This document shows, in pieces, positions 43,473 through 53,224 of a stretch of DNA of 64,000 nt (its first letter is position 1; each line of letters opens with the position of its first letter). The notes beneath the pieces are model-generated. The model worked only from the letters and a program-made list of their open reading frames with translations, searched no databases and had not been told where the DNA came from. The position numbers and the translations under genes were made by a program. This stretch comes from Winogradskyella sp. (GTDB taxonomy: Bacteria > Bacteroidota > Bacteroidia > Flavobacteriales > Flavobacteriaceae), in contig JABDKL010000131.1 of NCBI GenBank assembly GCA_013002225.1, positions 1-64,000 on the forward strand, read 5' to 3'.

Positions 43473-46400
43473 TTAATTAGTGGTTTCTTGCGGAATGCTA
43501 TCTATAGTATCATTGAGAATGGCATTAATATCAATGTCCTCATTTGGTGTAATATTTTCTTCAGGCGATCCAATCAATCGGTCAAACAATTTAAGATAGT
43601 TGTTAAATCGTTTAGTCTCCTCTAATGCAAAATCTTCATCATTATAAATTACCAATATATCAACTAAAGCTCTGTAGCGCTGTATATCCATATAGATGTC
43701 ATCTATAAGACGCCTTTGATTATCTAAAGATAGGTTACTTAAATAACTTAAGTTTTCCTGATATTTATTGGTAACTTCCTTGTATAATGCTCTGCCTTTC
43801 TCAACTTTACCAATTTCGTAGTAGGCGCTGATGTAAGGTTCTAATAACGAATAAAAACCGAAAATTTCTACAGGCATTTTTTCCATAGCAAGATCTGCCA
43901 TTTCTTCTGCTTTATCCAATTTATTTTCATTAATTAACTGTTCAATCAATCGAGCAATGTTGCCTCTATAGGTAATACTATTTCTTCGCGTTTCAATATC
44001 GTGGTAAATGTCTTCACCACTTCCGCCCCAATTCCAATTCTTAACTTTTTCGTACATCAAGTCTGCATCAACACGGCCCATGTCGTAAGGATTAGCCCTG
44101 CTAACAGGTGTCTTAATTGGTACCAACTTATAACACATCCCATCTAACTGTAAATAGTCCTTAAGCCAAATATAATCTTCTTCACCATAAGCGCCACCCG
44201 AAAAATAAATAGGCCTTTCCCAATTATTATTCGCTATGATATCTAACATTAATAAACGGTTCTTGTAAATAGTGCTCGTATTTATTTCGGCATAAAGATT
44301 ATCTACGATTTCATCTGCATCTTTTGGTTTTACTGTTCCATTTTTAAGTACAGCCTCTTTGTCTACAGGTATACTTATATGCTTAGTTGGAAAATAGTTA
44401 GTGTTTAATAGATACTTCGGATACTGTCTGGAATCTTCACCTTGTCGCTCTACAACAAACTTAAATTTTGTACTGGGTTTATCACTTGATATAAAATCTA
44501 CAAAATCTTTTATTGGTATGGTGTCATTAGTAATTTCCCTTCTAATAATAATATCTCTGGTACCTGCTCTATATTGTTTATGTGTTAATTGAGAAGGAAT
44601 TGGTTCACTTTCATAAGCTTGACGTTTCATCTGATCGATATACCAGTCAGTTTGGAATAAACTTGTATTTACAACTTTCACATCGGTTCGTACACCTTCA
44701 ATTTCTTGTAAGTACCATAGTGGGAATGAGTCATTATCGCCAATAGTAAACAGTATAGCATTGGGCGCGCAGGATTCCAGGTATTTGCGAGCCATTGCAT
44801 TAGCAGTGTATTTACCAGAGCGATCGTGGTCGTCCCAATTATTGGCAGCAAGTATGCCAGGAACAATTATAATACAAAGCACAGTTATGGCTGGTGCTAG
44901 CAATTTTGTCTTAAAGTTAGATTTTAATAAATCATAAAGAGCATAAACTCCAAACCCAATCCAAATGGCAAATACATAAAAGGAGCCCACGACAGAGTAA
45001 TCACGTTCACGGGGTTCAAATGGTCTAACGTTAGTGTAAAATTGAATTGCAATTCCTGTGAGTAAGAAGAACACTAATAATACCCAAAAGCGTTTTGCAT
45101 CAGTATACATTAAAAAGAAAAATCCTACTAAGCCTAGCAATAATGGTAAAAAATAATAGGTATTTCGGGCCTTGTTTTCTAAAACATCTGTTGGTAAATT
45201 TTCTTGGGACATGCCTAGATGCCATTTATCTAATAAGTCAATACCAGAGATCCAATTACCATTAAAATCATCGTATTTCCCTTGTACGTCATTTTGTCTT
45301 CCCGTAAAATTCCACATAAAATAGCGCCAGTACATATAACCAAATTGGTATTGAAACATGTACATGATATTATCAACAAAAGATGGTTTTTCTACTTCGA
45401 GGTATTGCTGTCCATAGGTTCTCAAAAATTTGTCATAGCCTTCATAATCCATTTCACCATTAGCAATACGCATTTTAAAATCAGTAACGAGTTGATCTAC
45501 ACGTCGGCGTTCTTGTGAGGCATATTGATTGGCTTCTTCTTCCGAAAATCCTGCTCCTAGTGCCTCATTATAAGCTCTATTCTGCAAGTTGGGATTGACT
45601 TTAAAATCAATAAGTCCAGTAAACATCATGTAATTTTCGGCATGCTCACTACTCCACATTCTAGGTAGAATTGCTGCATGATCATGATTGTAATTTTGCT
45701 TGCTGTCCTTCCAGTCGTTTATAATTACATATTTACCTAATTCTTCGTCTCGCTCATAATTCTTCTTATCGTCTACAAATGGCTCATCTTTGTCCTGGCC
45801 AGAATATACTTCAGTAAACTGAGGACCGTAGAATAAATGAGTTTCCGGGTATTGTTCTAAATTATAATAGGCCAATAATTCGCGCGCATCTGAGGGGTCA
45901 TTTTCGTTAATAATTACATTAGCATTTGCTCTAATAGGAAGCATCATCCAGGATGAAAAGCCAATAAAAATAAACATGAGACACAGTACTAGAGTATTAG
46001 CATGTTTAAGTCCCTTTTTTCTTGTATAATTTAAGCCGAAATAAAATAAAGCAATTACGAGTAAACCTGTAATTATAGTGCCTGAGTTAAAAGGTAGTCC
46101 TATAGAATTTACAAAAAACACTTCTAGATAACCAAATAACTTGAGCGTAGAAGGTAAGAGTAATTTAAAAATAAATAATAGGATAGCTGCAGACGCAATA
46201 TTGGCTATTATAAAGTTTTTAAGGGTAATGGTTTTATAATTCTTAAAGTAGTAAATAAGACCTATTGCAGGGATTGTTAGAAGACCCATAAAGTGCACAC
46301 CAAATGATAAGCCAATCACAAAGGCTATGAGTATAAGCCAGCGATTACCCCTGGGATTATGCATATCCTGTTCCCAGCGTAAAGCCAAATAAAACATTAT

Positions 46401-46868
46401 GGCCATAATTAGTGTAGCCATAGCATATACTTCTGTTTCAACAGCGTTGAACCAAAATGAATCCGTGAAGGTGAAAGCTAAACATCCTACAAGGGCACTG
46501 CCTAATATAGCCATACCCTTACTAGGGCTAGATTTCTTATGGAAGTTAACTAACTTGACCAAGAGCATACTAATAGTCCAGAACATAAATAGTATGGTAA
46601 AAGCACTCGCAACAGCGCTCATCATATTTAATAACATTCCAATTTGAGATGGCTCTAAAGCGAACATGGAGAAAAAAGCTCCCATCATTTGAAACAATGG
46701 AGCTCCTGGTGGATGACCAACTTGAAGCTTAGCTGAAGTTAAGATATACTCACCAGCATCCCAAAAACTAACTGTTGGTTCTATGGTAAGTGCATAAACT
46801 GTAAAGGCAATAACAAATACTAACCACGCTAGTATGTTGTTCCATTTCTTAAAGTTAAAATCGGTCAT
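43473..46868 (-). CDS. DUF2723 membrane glycosyltransferase with C-terminal repeats
   Basis: DUF2723 proteins of Bacteroidota are related to protein O-mannosyltransferases. The N-terminal region (residues 1-150) has EPTVSFWDAGEYILTSAKLQVGHPPGAPLFQ, in which D37 and E40 are acidic residues in the predicted active-site loop. About a dozen membrane helices extend to near residue 680. The soluble part (about 690-1131) has TPR-like segments (DKAEEMADLAMEKMP). The full length of 1131 residues is normal for this group. It probably glycosylates envelope proteins or lipids, but the acceptor is unknown. Confidence 0.85.
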   Translation of the reverse strand: MTDFNFKKWNNILAWLVFVIAFTVYALTIEPTVSFWDAGEYILTSAKLQVGHPPGAPLFQMMGAFFSMFALEPSQIGMLLNMMSAVASAFTILFMFWTISMLLVKLVNFHKKSSPSKGMAILGSALVGCLAFTFTDSFWFNAVETEVYAMATLIMAIMFYLALRWEQDMHNPRGNRWLILIAFVIGLSFGVHFMGLLTIPAIGLIYYFKNYKTITLKNFIIANIASAAILLFIFKLLLPSTLKLFGYLEVFFVNSIGLPFNSGTIITGLLVIALFYFGLNYTRKKGLKHANTLVLCLMFIFIGFSSWMMLPIRANANVIINENDPSDARELLAYYNLEQYPETHLFYGPQFTEVYSGQDKDEPFVDDKKNYERDEELGKYVIINDWKDSKQNYNHDHAAILPRMWSSEHAENYMMFTGLIDFKVNPNLQNRAYNEALGAGFSEEEANQYASQERRRVDQLVTDFKMRIANGEMDYEGYDKFLRTYGQQYLEVEKPSFVDNIMYMFQYQFGYMYWRYFMWNFTGRQNDVQGKYDDFNGNWISGIDLLDKWHLGMSQENLPTDVLENKARNTYYFLPLLLGLVGFFFLMYTDAKRFWVLLVFFLLTGIAIQFYTNVRPFEPRERDYSVVGSFYVFAIWIGFGVYALYDLLKSNFKTKLLAPAITVLCIIIVPGILAANNWDDHDRSGKYTANAMARKYLESCAPNAILFTIGDNDSFPLWYLQEIEGVRTDVKVVNTSLFQTDWYIDQMKRQAYESEPIPSQLTHKQYRAGTRDIIIRREITNDTIPIKDFVDFISSDKPSTKFKFVVERQGEDSRQYPKYLLNTNYFPTKHISIPVDKEAVLKNGTVKPKDADEIVDNLYAEINTSTIYKNRLLMLDIIANNNWERPIYFSGGAYGEEDYIWLKDYLQLDGMCYKLVPIKTPVSRANPYDMGRVDADLMYEKVKNWNWGGSGEDIYHDIETRRNSITYRGNIARLIEQLINENKLDKAEEMADLAMEKMPVEIFGFYSLLEPYISAYYEIGKVEKGRALYKEVTNKYQENLSYLSNLSLDNQRRLIDDIYMDIQRYRALVDILVIYNDEDFALEETKRFNNYLKLFDRLIGSPEENITPNEDIDINAILNDTIDSIPQETTN

Positions 46869-46969
46869 GTAAACTGTACTTTATAGTGCTGGCGAATTTA
46901 CTAATTATTATAGTAATGCCTAAGTTTTTAAGTTAACGTTAAGTTATTTCAATAATTTTTCATTTTTTT

Positions 46970-47000
46970 TTTGTTGAAGTAAAACTTTGTTTTAAATTTG
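46970..47000 (+). promoter_or_regulatory. Two-box promoter of tRNA-Gln
   Basis: TTTG at 46970-46973 is followed after 19 bases by TAAATTTG at 46993-47000. Transcription would start near 47007, eleven bases before the mature tRNA. Confidence 0.82.
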
Positions 47001-47017
47001 CATCCTCTTTTAGAGAT

Positions 47018-47091
47018 TGGCCCATGGTGTAACTGGCTAACACATCGGTTTTTGGTACCGAAGAGTCTAGGTTCGAAACCTAGTGGGCCAA
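47018..47091 (+). tRNA. tRNA-Gln (anticodon TTG)
   Basis: Acceptor stem TGGCCCA (47018-47024) pairs with TGGGCCA (47084-47090), with discriminator A at 47091. A D arm with GTGTAACTGGCTAACAC, an anticodon stem TCGGT/ACCGA with loop TTTTGGT, and a T arm with GTTCGAAAC are present. The anticodon TTG reads CAA and CAG. CCA is not encoded. Confidence 0.95.
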
Positions 47092-47092
47092 C

Positions 47093-47126
47093 AAAAAATC
47101 CTAATCATTGCGATTAGGATTTTTTT
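47093..47126 (+). terminator. Intrinsic terminator of tRNA-Gln
   Basis: AAAAAATCCTAATC pairs with GATTAGGATTTTTT over a five-base loop and ends in a T run. It begins right after the tRNA. Confidence 0.9.
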
Positions 47127-47145
47127 ATTTACAAATATTTAAGCA

Positions 47146-47970
47146 TTATATTTTAAATGTTATCACAGGTCGTTTTGCGTGATTTACTAAATCTTCGCTA
47201 AGGCTACCATTAAAAAAATGCGCTATTCCCTGTCGACCGTGGGTGCTAATCCCGATTAAATCAGCATTAATATCTTTTGAGAAATTTAGGATCCCTTGTT
47301 CTACTGTGGTGTCATTATGAACGGTAATAGTGTAGTTGTCGTAAGATTGTCCTGCAATAAAATCGTTAATACGCGCTTGTGCATCGTACGAGGTCATAAA
47401 ATCATTTGCAGTATTAACCATTAGTAAGTGAATTTTGGCATTAAAAGCCTTAGCGAAATTAACCGCCTGCTCATATGTTTTTTTATTATCATTTTTAAAA
47501 TCTGAAGCAAATACAAAGTCAGATACATTAAAATGGTTATGCTCATTTTTAATAACCAGTACTGGTACTTCAGATGTGCGTACAACTTTTTCGGCATTAG
47601 AACCTACAAACATTTCTTTAAGTCCAGAAGCACCGTGAGAACCCATTACTATTAAATCAATATCAAATTCCTTACAGGAGTCCTTTATTTCGTTAAAGGT
47701 GATATCTGCTTTTACAGTCTCATGAATTGTAATGCCTTCCAAGTAATCGCTTTCTATAAGGTCTTCAAATTTTTTATGGGCTAATTTCATAAAAAACAGA
47801 GCTTCAGGAATATCACTTTGTACAGCACCAGGATCTATATGTTGCATCGGTATTTCCATCATATGCAATAAATAGATTTCTGAGCCGTATTTATTTGCGA
47901 GTATTGCAGCCACTTTTAACGCATTTTCTGCAGCTTCAGAAAAATCTGTAGGAACTAATATTTTCTTCAT
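47146..47970 (-). CDS. Tandem universal stress protein
   Basis: Two UspA domains in tandem (about 1-145 and 150-274). The first starts MKKILVPTDFSEAAENALKVA and contains MGSHGASGLKEMFVGSNAEKVVR, the nucleotide-binding G-2x-G-9x-GS motif. The second has VFASDFKNDNKK at its start and GISTHGRQGIAHFFNGSLSE at its end. The start was placed at the ATG at 47970, since the 37 codons before it are not conserved in the family and would overlap the divergent rimP promoter. It is probably induced by growth arrest or stress (known of the family). Confidence 0.92.
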   Translation of the reverse strand: MKKILVPTDFSEAAENALKVAAILANKYGSEIYLLHMMEIPMQHIDPGAVQSDIPEALFFMKLAHKKFEDLIESDYLEGITIHETVKADITFNEIKDSCKEFDIDLIVMGSHGASGLKEMFVGSNAEKVVRTSEVPVLVIKNEHNHFNVSDFVFASDFKNDNKKTYEQAVNFAKAFNAKIHLLMVNTANDFMTSYDAQARINDFIAGQSYDNYTITVHNDTTVEQGILNFSKDINADLIGISTHGRQGIAHFFNGSLSEDLVNHAKRPVITFKI

Positions 47971-48026
47971 AGTGTTGATTTTTGTTAGTCTTATAAATTT
48001 ATGAAAATAAATCCATATTATATACC

Positions 48027-48058
48027 TTTGAAAAATCAATAAAAATATCGTATATTTG
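48027..48058 (+). promoter_or_regulatory. Two-box promoter of rimP-nusA-infB
   Basis: TTTG at 48027-48030 is followed after 20 bases by TATATTTG at 48051-48058. Transcription would start near 48065, leaving a leader of about 57 bases that holds a terminator-like hairpin. Confidence 0.85.
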
Positions 48059-48085
48059 CACCGTTGTTTACAGAAATGCATACGC

Positions 48086-48111
48086 GAGAGGACGAAAAGT
48101 CCTCTCTTTTT
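48086..48111 (+). terminator. Terminator-like hairpin (putative attenuator) in the rimP leader
   Basis: GAGAGGAC at 48086-48093 pairs with GTCCTCTC at 48099-48106 over a five-base loop, followed by TTTTT. This is an intrinsic terminator shape that sits between the promoter and the rimP ATG at 48122. It would stop most transcripts before the operon unless it is antiterminated. Confidence 0.75.
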
Positions 48112-48121
48112 ATATCAAGAC

Positions 48122-48586
48122 ATGTTTAAGAAAACCGTAGAAGATTTATTGCAAAAAGCGCTGGAAGAGAGACAAGATTTATTTCTTATTGATTTTTCGG
48201 TGTCTAACGATAATGCGATTAAGATTATTATAGATGGAGATAATGGAGTCTTGGTAGAGGATTGTATGTTTATTAGCCGAGCCATAGAGCATAATATAGA
48301 CAGAGAGGAGCACGATTTTTCTCTTGAAGTATTATCGTCTGGCGCTGCTACCCCTTTAGTTTTGCCTAGGCAATACAAAAAGCACATAGGTAGAAACTTG
48401 GAGGTGAAAACGGGTGATAACCAAAGTTTTGAAGGTGAGCTTTCAGGCGTGGATGAAAAAGGTATTGTTTTAAAGTGGAAAACTAGAGAACCAAAGCCGG
48501 TAGGAAAAGGAAAAGTTACTGTGACCAAAGAAGCCAATGTGGCATTCGAGAATATAAAAGAAGCAAAAGTTAAGATAAAATTTTAA
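48122..48586 (+). CDS. rimP: Ribosome maturation factor RimP
   Basis: RimP helps to assemble the 30S subunit. The start was placed at the ATG at 48122, because MFKKTVEDLLQKAL is the conserved beginning; the frame is open back to 48056, but that part includes the leader hairpin. The N-terminal alpha/beta domain has VLVEDCMFISRAIEH and DFSLEVLSSGAATPL (about 62-76). The C-terminal SH3-like domain follows. The length of 154 is normal. It is the first gene of the rimP-nusA-infB operon, 12 bases before nusA. Confidence 0.95.
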   Translation: MFKKTVEDLLQKALEERQDLFLIDFSVSNDNAIKIIIDGDNGVLVEDCMFISRAIEHNIDREEHDFSLEVLSSGAATPLVLPRQYKKHIGRNLEVKTGDNQSFEGELSGVDEKGIVLKWKTREPKPVGKGKVTVTKEANVAFENIKEAKVKIKF

Positions 48587-48598
48587 TTCACATCAATT

Positions 48599-49831
48599 AT
48601 GGAAAATGTAGCGTTAATTGAATCATTTTCAGAATTTAAGGACGATAAGTTAATCGATAGAGTTACGCTGATGGCGATTCTAGAAGATGTATTACGTAAT
48701 GCATTAAAGAAGAAGTATGGTGATGACGATAATTTTGATATCATTATAAACCCAGACAAAGGAGATTTAGAAATTTGGAGAAACCGAATTGTTGTAGCCG
48801 ACGGTGAAGTAGAAGAACCAAATCAAGAAATAGAGTTGTCTGAAGCGCAAAAAATAGAACCAGATTTTGAAGTTGGTGAAGATGTAGCAGAAGAAGTTAA
48901 ACTTATTGATTTAGGAAGGCGTTCAATTTTAGCATTAAGACAAAATTTAATCTCTAAAATTCATGAGCACGATAACACCAATATTTATAAGCACTTTAAA
49001 GAGTTAGAAGGCGAGATCTATACAGCAGAAGTACACCATATTCGTCACAGAGCAATTATTTTGCTAGATGATGATGGAAATGAGATAATTCTTCCAAAAG
49101 ATAGACAGATTCCTTCAGATTTCTTTAGAAAAGGTGAAAACGTAAGAGGTATTATTGAAAGTGTTGAGTTAAAAGGAAGTAAGCCAGCAATTATAATGTC
49201 TAGAACATCTCCACTATTTTTAGAGAAATTGTTCGAACAGGAAATACCAGAGGTCTTTGACGGTTTAATCACTGTTAAAAAGGTTGTTCGTATTCCAGGT
49301 GAAAAAGCTAAAGTAGCAGTAGATTCTTATGATGACAGAATAGATCCGGTAGGAGCTTGTGTTGGTATGAAGGGATCTAGAATCCACGGTATTGTACGTG
49401 AACTTGGTAATGAAAATATAGATGTTATTAATTACACCAATAATGTTCAACTTTTTGTGACTCGAGCATTGAGTCCGGCAAGGGTAACATCACTAAAGTT
49501 AGATGAAGAGAACATGCGTGCAGAGGTGTTGTTAAAACCAGAGGAAGTATCTAAAGCAATAGGTAGAGGTGGTCATAACATCCGATTGGCAGGGCAGCTA
49601 ACAGGATATGAAATTGATGTATTTAGAGAAGGTGCAGAAGAAGATGTAGAATTAAAAGAGTTCTCTGATGAAATCGATTCTTGGATTATTGACGAATTCA
49701 GTAAAGCTGGTTTAGATACAGCTAAAAGTATCTTAGAGCAAGATGTTGAAGATCTTGTGAAGCGTACAGATTTAGAAGAAGAAACAATAGTAGAAGTTAT
49801 AAGAATTCTTAAGGAAGAATTCGAAGACTAA
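48599..49831 (+). CDS. nusA: Transcription termination/antitermination protein NusA
   Basis: NusA binds RNA polymerase and stimulates pausing and termination. The N-terminal domain (1-125) is followed by S1 (about 130-200), then KH1 and KH2 (about 205-340), with DPVGACVGMKGSRIHGIVRELG and GRGGHNIRLAGQLTG. A short C-terminal part follows. The 410-residue protein lacks the C-terminal acidic repeats of E. coli NusA, as usual in Bacteroidota. It is the second gene of the operon. Confidence 0.96.
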   Translation: MENVALIESFSEFKDDKLIDRVTLMAILEDVLRNALKKKYGDDDNFDIIINPDKGDLEIWRNRIVVADGEVEEPNQEIELSEAQKIEPDFEVGEDVAEEVKLIDLGRRSILALRQNLISKIHEHDNTNIYKHFKELEGEIYTAEVHHIRHRAIILLDDDGNEIILPKDRQIPSDFFRKGENVRGIIESVELKGSKPAIIMSRTSPLFLEKLFEQEIPEVFDGLITVKKVVRIPGEKAKVAVDSYDDRIDPVGACVGMKGSRIHGIVRELGNENIDVINYTNNVQLFVTRALSPARVTSLKLDEENMRAEVLLKPEEVSKAIGRGGHNIRLAGQLTGYEIDVFREGAEEDVELKEFSDEIDSWIIDEFSKAGLDTAKSILEQDVEDLVKRTDLEEETIVEVIRILKEEFED

Positions 49832-49918
49832 AAATACCAGTTATAGTTTGTAAGTAGTTTTAGAAATTATTTACAACTATTGGTATCACATAATTTTAAG
49901 TTATATTACAGGCAATTT

Positions 49919-52603
49919 ATGGCTCAAATAAGATTAAACAAAGTATTAAGGGAATTGAATATTTCAATCGATCGTGCTGTGGATTTTTTAGAATCCAAAA
50001 GTATCGAGATTGAGAAAAGTCCTAATACTAAAATTTCGCAAGAGGTTTATGATACGTTATCTGATGAATTTCAGACAGACGCAACCAAACGTGAAAAGGC
50101 TCAAGAAGTAAGTGAAGCAAAGCAGAAGGAAAAGGAAGCGCTTCGTTTACAGCGTGAGCGCGAATTAGAAGAAAAGCAGAAACAAGAGGCAAAACCCGTT
50201 GAGGAGCCTGTTGTTAAAGCTAAAGCTGATTTGAGCGGTCCAAAGCAAGTAGGGAAAATAGACTTAGACAAGCCAAAACCTAAACCTAAATCCACTGAAG
50301 AACCAAAAGCGGAAGTTAAAGAAGCGCCTAAAAAAGAAACTCCAAAGGCAAAGGACGTAGAGAAAAAGGAGGAAGTTAAACAAGTTGAGAAGAAAGAGGT
50401 TAAGAAAGAGGAGTCTTCTGAAGCGCCTGCAGAGCCAGCGGAGGAAACTTTAAAAACGCAGTATAAGAAACTCTCAGGACCGACTACCACTGGTAAGAAG
50501 ATAGACCTTTCTCAATTTAAGAAACCTAAAAAGAAAAAGGACGAGAAAAAACCAGCTGCTTCTGGAGATAATAAAAAGAAAAGACGCCGAATTAGTAAAG
50601 GCGGAAATGATAGCGGCGGAAGACCAAATTACGACAACCGAAGAGGTGGGCAAAAAGGTAGAGGTAACACTAGGCCAAAAGTTGTTAAGGAGGAGCCGAG
50701 CGAAGAAGATGTTCAAAAGCAAATCCGCGAAACGTTAGAGAAGCTTCAAGGAAAATCTAATAAAGGTAAAGGTGCTAAATATCGTAGAGAAAAAAGAGAT
50801 CAGCACCGTCAGCAAACGGAGATTGATCAGGAGATTGCAGCAGCTGAAAGCAAGACTATAAAAGTTACAGAATTTGTAACAGTTAGTGATATGGCTACCT
50901 TGATGGAAGTGGGTGTTACTCAGGTTATTTCAGCATGTATGTCCTTAGGCATGATGGTGACGATGAACCAAAGGTTAGATGCAGAAACTTTAACTATAGT
51001 TGCAGAAGAATTTGGATATGGTGTAGAATTTGTAACCGCAGATATAGAAGAATCCTTTGAAGAATTTGCAGATGATCCAAAAGATTTAAAACCACGTGCT
51101 CCAATTGTAACGGTTATGGGTCACGTAGATCATGGTAAAACTTCTCTTCTGGATTATATAAGAAAAGAAAATGTGATTGCAGGTGAGTCGGGTGGTATTA
51201 CCCAGCACATTGGCGCCTATGGTGTAGAGCTTGAGAATGGTCAGGAAATAGCATTTTTAGACACACCAGGTCACGAAGCATTTACAGCAATGCGTGCTCG
51301 TGGTGCACAGGTCACCGATATTGCAATTATTGTTGTGGCAGCAGACGATGCGATCATGCCACAAACAAAAGAAGCGATTTCACACGCTCAGGCGGCTGGA
51401 GTTCCTATTGTATTTGCAATAAATAAAATTGATAAACCAGATGCTAACCCAGAAAAGGTTAAGGAAGGATTAGCGGCTATGAATCTATTAGTAGAAGATT
51501 GGGGTGGTAAAATCCAATCCCATGATATTTCCGCTAAAATAGGTACAGGTGTTAAAGAACTTTTAGAAAAAGTATTGCTTGAAGCAGAATTATTAGAGTT
51601 AAAAGCAAACCCAAATAAACCGGCAAACGGAACTGTTGTTGAAGCCTATTTAGATAAAGGTCGAGGCTATGTTTCTACAGTATTAGTACAAGCTGGTACG
51701 CTTAAAATTGGTGATTACGTTTTAGCTGGTAAAAACAGTGGAAAAGTAAAAGCAATGCAGGATGAACGTGGTAATGATGTAGCTGAGGCTGGTCCTGCAA
51801 CGCCTGTATCAATTCTTGGTTTAGACGGAGCACCTCAGGCAGGTGATAAATTCAACGTCTTCCAGGATGAGCGTGAAGCGAAGCAAATTGCTACAAAACG
51901 CACACAATTACAAAGAGAACAATCTGTAAGAACACAACGTCACATTACTTTAGATGAAATAGGTAGACGAATAGCACTCGGTGATTTCCAGGAATTAAAT
52001 ATAATTCTTAAAGGAGATGTGGATGGATCAGTTGAAGCTTTAACAGATTCGTTCCAGAAACTTTCTACTGAGGAGATACAAGTTAATATTATTCATAAAG
52101 GGGTAGGTGCAATTACCGAAAGTGATGTGTTATTGGCTAGTGCCTCAGATGCAATTATTGTAGGATTTAATGTGAGACCTGTTGGTAACGCAAGAATGAT
52201 TGCAGATAAGGAAGAAATTGATATTAGAACGTACTCTATTATTTATGCTGCCATAAATGATCTTAAAGACGCCATGGAAGGGATGTTGTCTCCAGAGGTT
52301 AAGGAAGAAGTTACTGGTACAGCAGAAATTAGAGAAATATTTAAGGTGTCTAAAATCGGTAACATTGCAGGTTGTATGGTAATGAGCGGTAAGATCTTTA
52401 GAAATTCTGGAATAAGAATTATTAGAGATGGTGTTGTAATTCATACCGGCGAATTAGCTGCTTTAAAGCGATTTAAAGACGACGTTAAAGAAGTGTCTAA
52501 AGGCTACGATTGTGGTATGCAAATTAAAGGCTACAACGATATTGCAGAAGGTGATGTCATCGAAGCCTTCCAAGAGGTAGAAGTAAAGAAAAAATTGAAA
52601 TAA
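49919..52603 (+). CDS. infB: Translation initiation factor IF-2
   Basis: IF-2 places initiator tRNA on the ribosome in a GTP-dependent way. The start was placed at the ATG at 49919 ([14 protein letters not shown]); a TTG frame start 13 codons upstream is not conserved. Residues about 60-300 form a long K/E/P-rich linker. The G domain has [12 protein letters not shown] (G1), DTPGHEAF (G3) and NKID (G4), and the C-terminal domains are complete. The length of 894 is normal for the phylum. A bidirectional terminator follows the stop. Confidence 0.97.
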   Translation: MAQIRLNKVLRELNISIDRAVDFLESKSIEIEKSPNTKISQEVYDTLSDEFQTDATKREKAQEVSEAKQKEKEALRLQRERELEEKQKQEAKPVEEPVVKAKADLSGPKQVGKIDLDKPKPKPKSTEEPKAEVKEAPKKETPKAKDVEKKEEVKQVEKKEVKKEESSEAPAEPAEETLKTQYKKLSGPTTTGKKIDLSQFKKPKKKKDEKKPAASGDNKKKRRRISKGGNDSGGRPNYDNRRGGQKGRGNTRPKVVKEEPSEEDVQKQIRETLEKLQGKSNKGKGAKYRREKRDQHRQQTEIDQEIAAAESKTIKVTEFVTVSDMATLMEVGVTQVISACMSLGMMVTMNQRLDAETLTIVAEEFGYGVEFVTADIEESFEEFADDPKDLKPRAPIVTVMGHVDHGKTSLLDYIRKENVIAGESGGITQHIGAYGVELENGQEIAFLDTPGHEAFTAMRARGAQVTDIAIIVVAADDAIMPQTKEAISHAQAAGVPIVFAINKIDKPDANPEKVKEGLAAMNLLVEDWGGKIQSHDISAKIGTGVKELLEKVLLEAELLELKANPNKPANGTVVEAYLDKGRGYVSTVLVQAGTLKIGDYVLAGKNSGKVKAMQDERGNDVAEAGPATPVSILGLDGAPQAGDKFNVFQDEREAKQIATKRTQLQREQSVRTQRHITLDEIGRRIALGDFQELNIILKGDVDGSVEALTDSFQKLSTEEIQVNIIHKGVGAITESDVLLASASDAIIVGFNVRPVGNARMIADKEEIDIRTYSIIYAAINDLKDAMEGMLSPEVKEEVTGTAEIREIFKVSKIGNIAGCMVMSGKIFRNSGIRIIRDGVVIHTGELAALKRFKDDVKEVSKGYDCGMQIKGYNDIAEGDVIEAFQEVEVKKKLK

Positions 52604-52620
52604 TGTTCAATTAATAGAAT

Positions 52621-52650
52621 AAAAAAAGCGACATCATTGTCGCTTTTTTT
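52621..52650. terminator. Bidirectional terminator between infB and the SPOR gene
   Basis: AAAAAAAGCGACA pairs with TGTCGCTTTTTTT across a TCAT loop. Both strands end in a T run, which fits the convergent genes. Confidence 0.93.
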
Positions 52651-52678
52651 ATGCAATATAATTAGTTAATTGAACCTA

Positions 52679-53059
52679 TCAATTGTCAGTTTTTGGCTGA
52701 AGAATATTGGCATACATATACTTTTTCTTAATCTGTAACAAAGCACGGTCGGCTTCAAGTCGAGTTGCAAAATTACCAACCCAAACTTTATAATTCGGCG
52801 TGTTCCAAACAATATCTACAGGCCATTCACCATAGCTGTTTAAAAAATTAGATTTTTCTCTCTGAGCCAGATCAGGATCGACACTTTGATATACCTGTAT
52901 TTTGTAAACTGAAGTGGTTTTAATATCCTTTTTATACTCTAATAATTTATCTATGTCCTTATGTTGACTCACATTTACCTCGCCTTGCTGTGCAAATGAT
53001 GAAAATGAAAACACAGAAAGTAATAATGCGACTCCTAAATATTTGATTCTTAATGCCAT
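52679..53059 (-). CDS. SPOR-domain exported protein
   Basis: The 126-residue protein has a signal peptide (residues 1-23, ending in SFAQ). Its C-terminal half is a SPOR fold: YKIQVYQSVDPDLAQREKSNFL, VDIVWNTPNYKVWVGNFATRLEADRALLQIKKKY. SPOR domains bind septal peptidoglycan stripped of stem peptides. The protein is short, with only about 30 residues before the domain. A TAnnTTTG-like promoter element lies at 53077-53084. Confidence 0.88.
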   Translation of the reverse strand: MALRIKYLGVALLLSVFSFSSFAQQGEVNVSQHKDIDKLLEYKKDIKTTSVYKIQVYQSVDPDLAQREKSNFLNSYGEWPVDIVWNTPNYKVWVGNFATRLEADRALLQIKKKYMYANILQPKTDN

Positions 53060-53076
53060 ATTTTTATATTTAATTA

Positions 53077-53084
53077 CAAAGGTA
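53077..53084 (-). promoter_or_regulatory. TAnnTTTG promoter element for the SPOR gene
   Basis: On the minus strand TACCTTTG lies 17 bases before the ATG at 53059. The -33 box is not convincing. Confidence 0.4.
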
Positions 53085-53180
53085 TGTTATTCAACGATAA
53101 CGTGATAAAAATGTTATTTAGAATTATTATAAATTGATTATTAACAGTTCACTAACATTTCTAAAATCGACTTTATATCT

Positions 53181-53188
53181 TACTTTTG
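53181..53188 (+). promoter_or_regulatory. TAnnTTTG promoter element for the actA-coxA operon
   Basis: TACTTTTG lies 36 bases before the ATG at 53225. It is the only -7 match near the start of this large operon; a matching -33 TTTG is only partly visible (ATTTC about 53156-53160). Confidence 0.45.
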
Positions 53189-53224
53189 CATGAGTTTTTA
53201 TAAACATCTTTTTTCACATTTTTA

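Noticed and set aside
47971..48081. 37-codon extension of the universal stress protein gene
   Set aside because: The extension overlaps the rimP promoter and its residues do not belong to UspA; the ATG at 47970 fits the family start.
48056..48121. Upstream extension of rimP by 22 codons
   Set aside because: The extension crosses the predicted transcription start and the leader hairpin and is not conserved in RimP.
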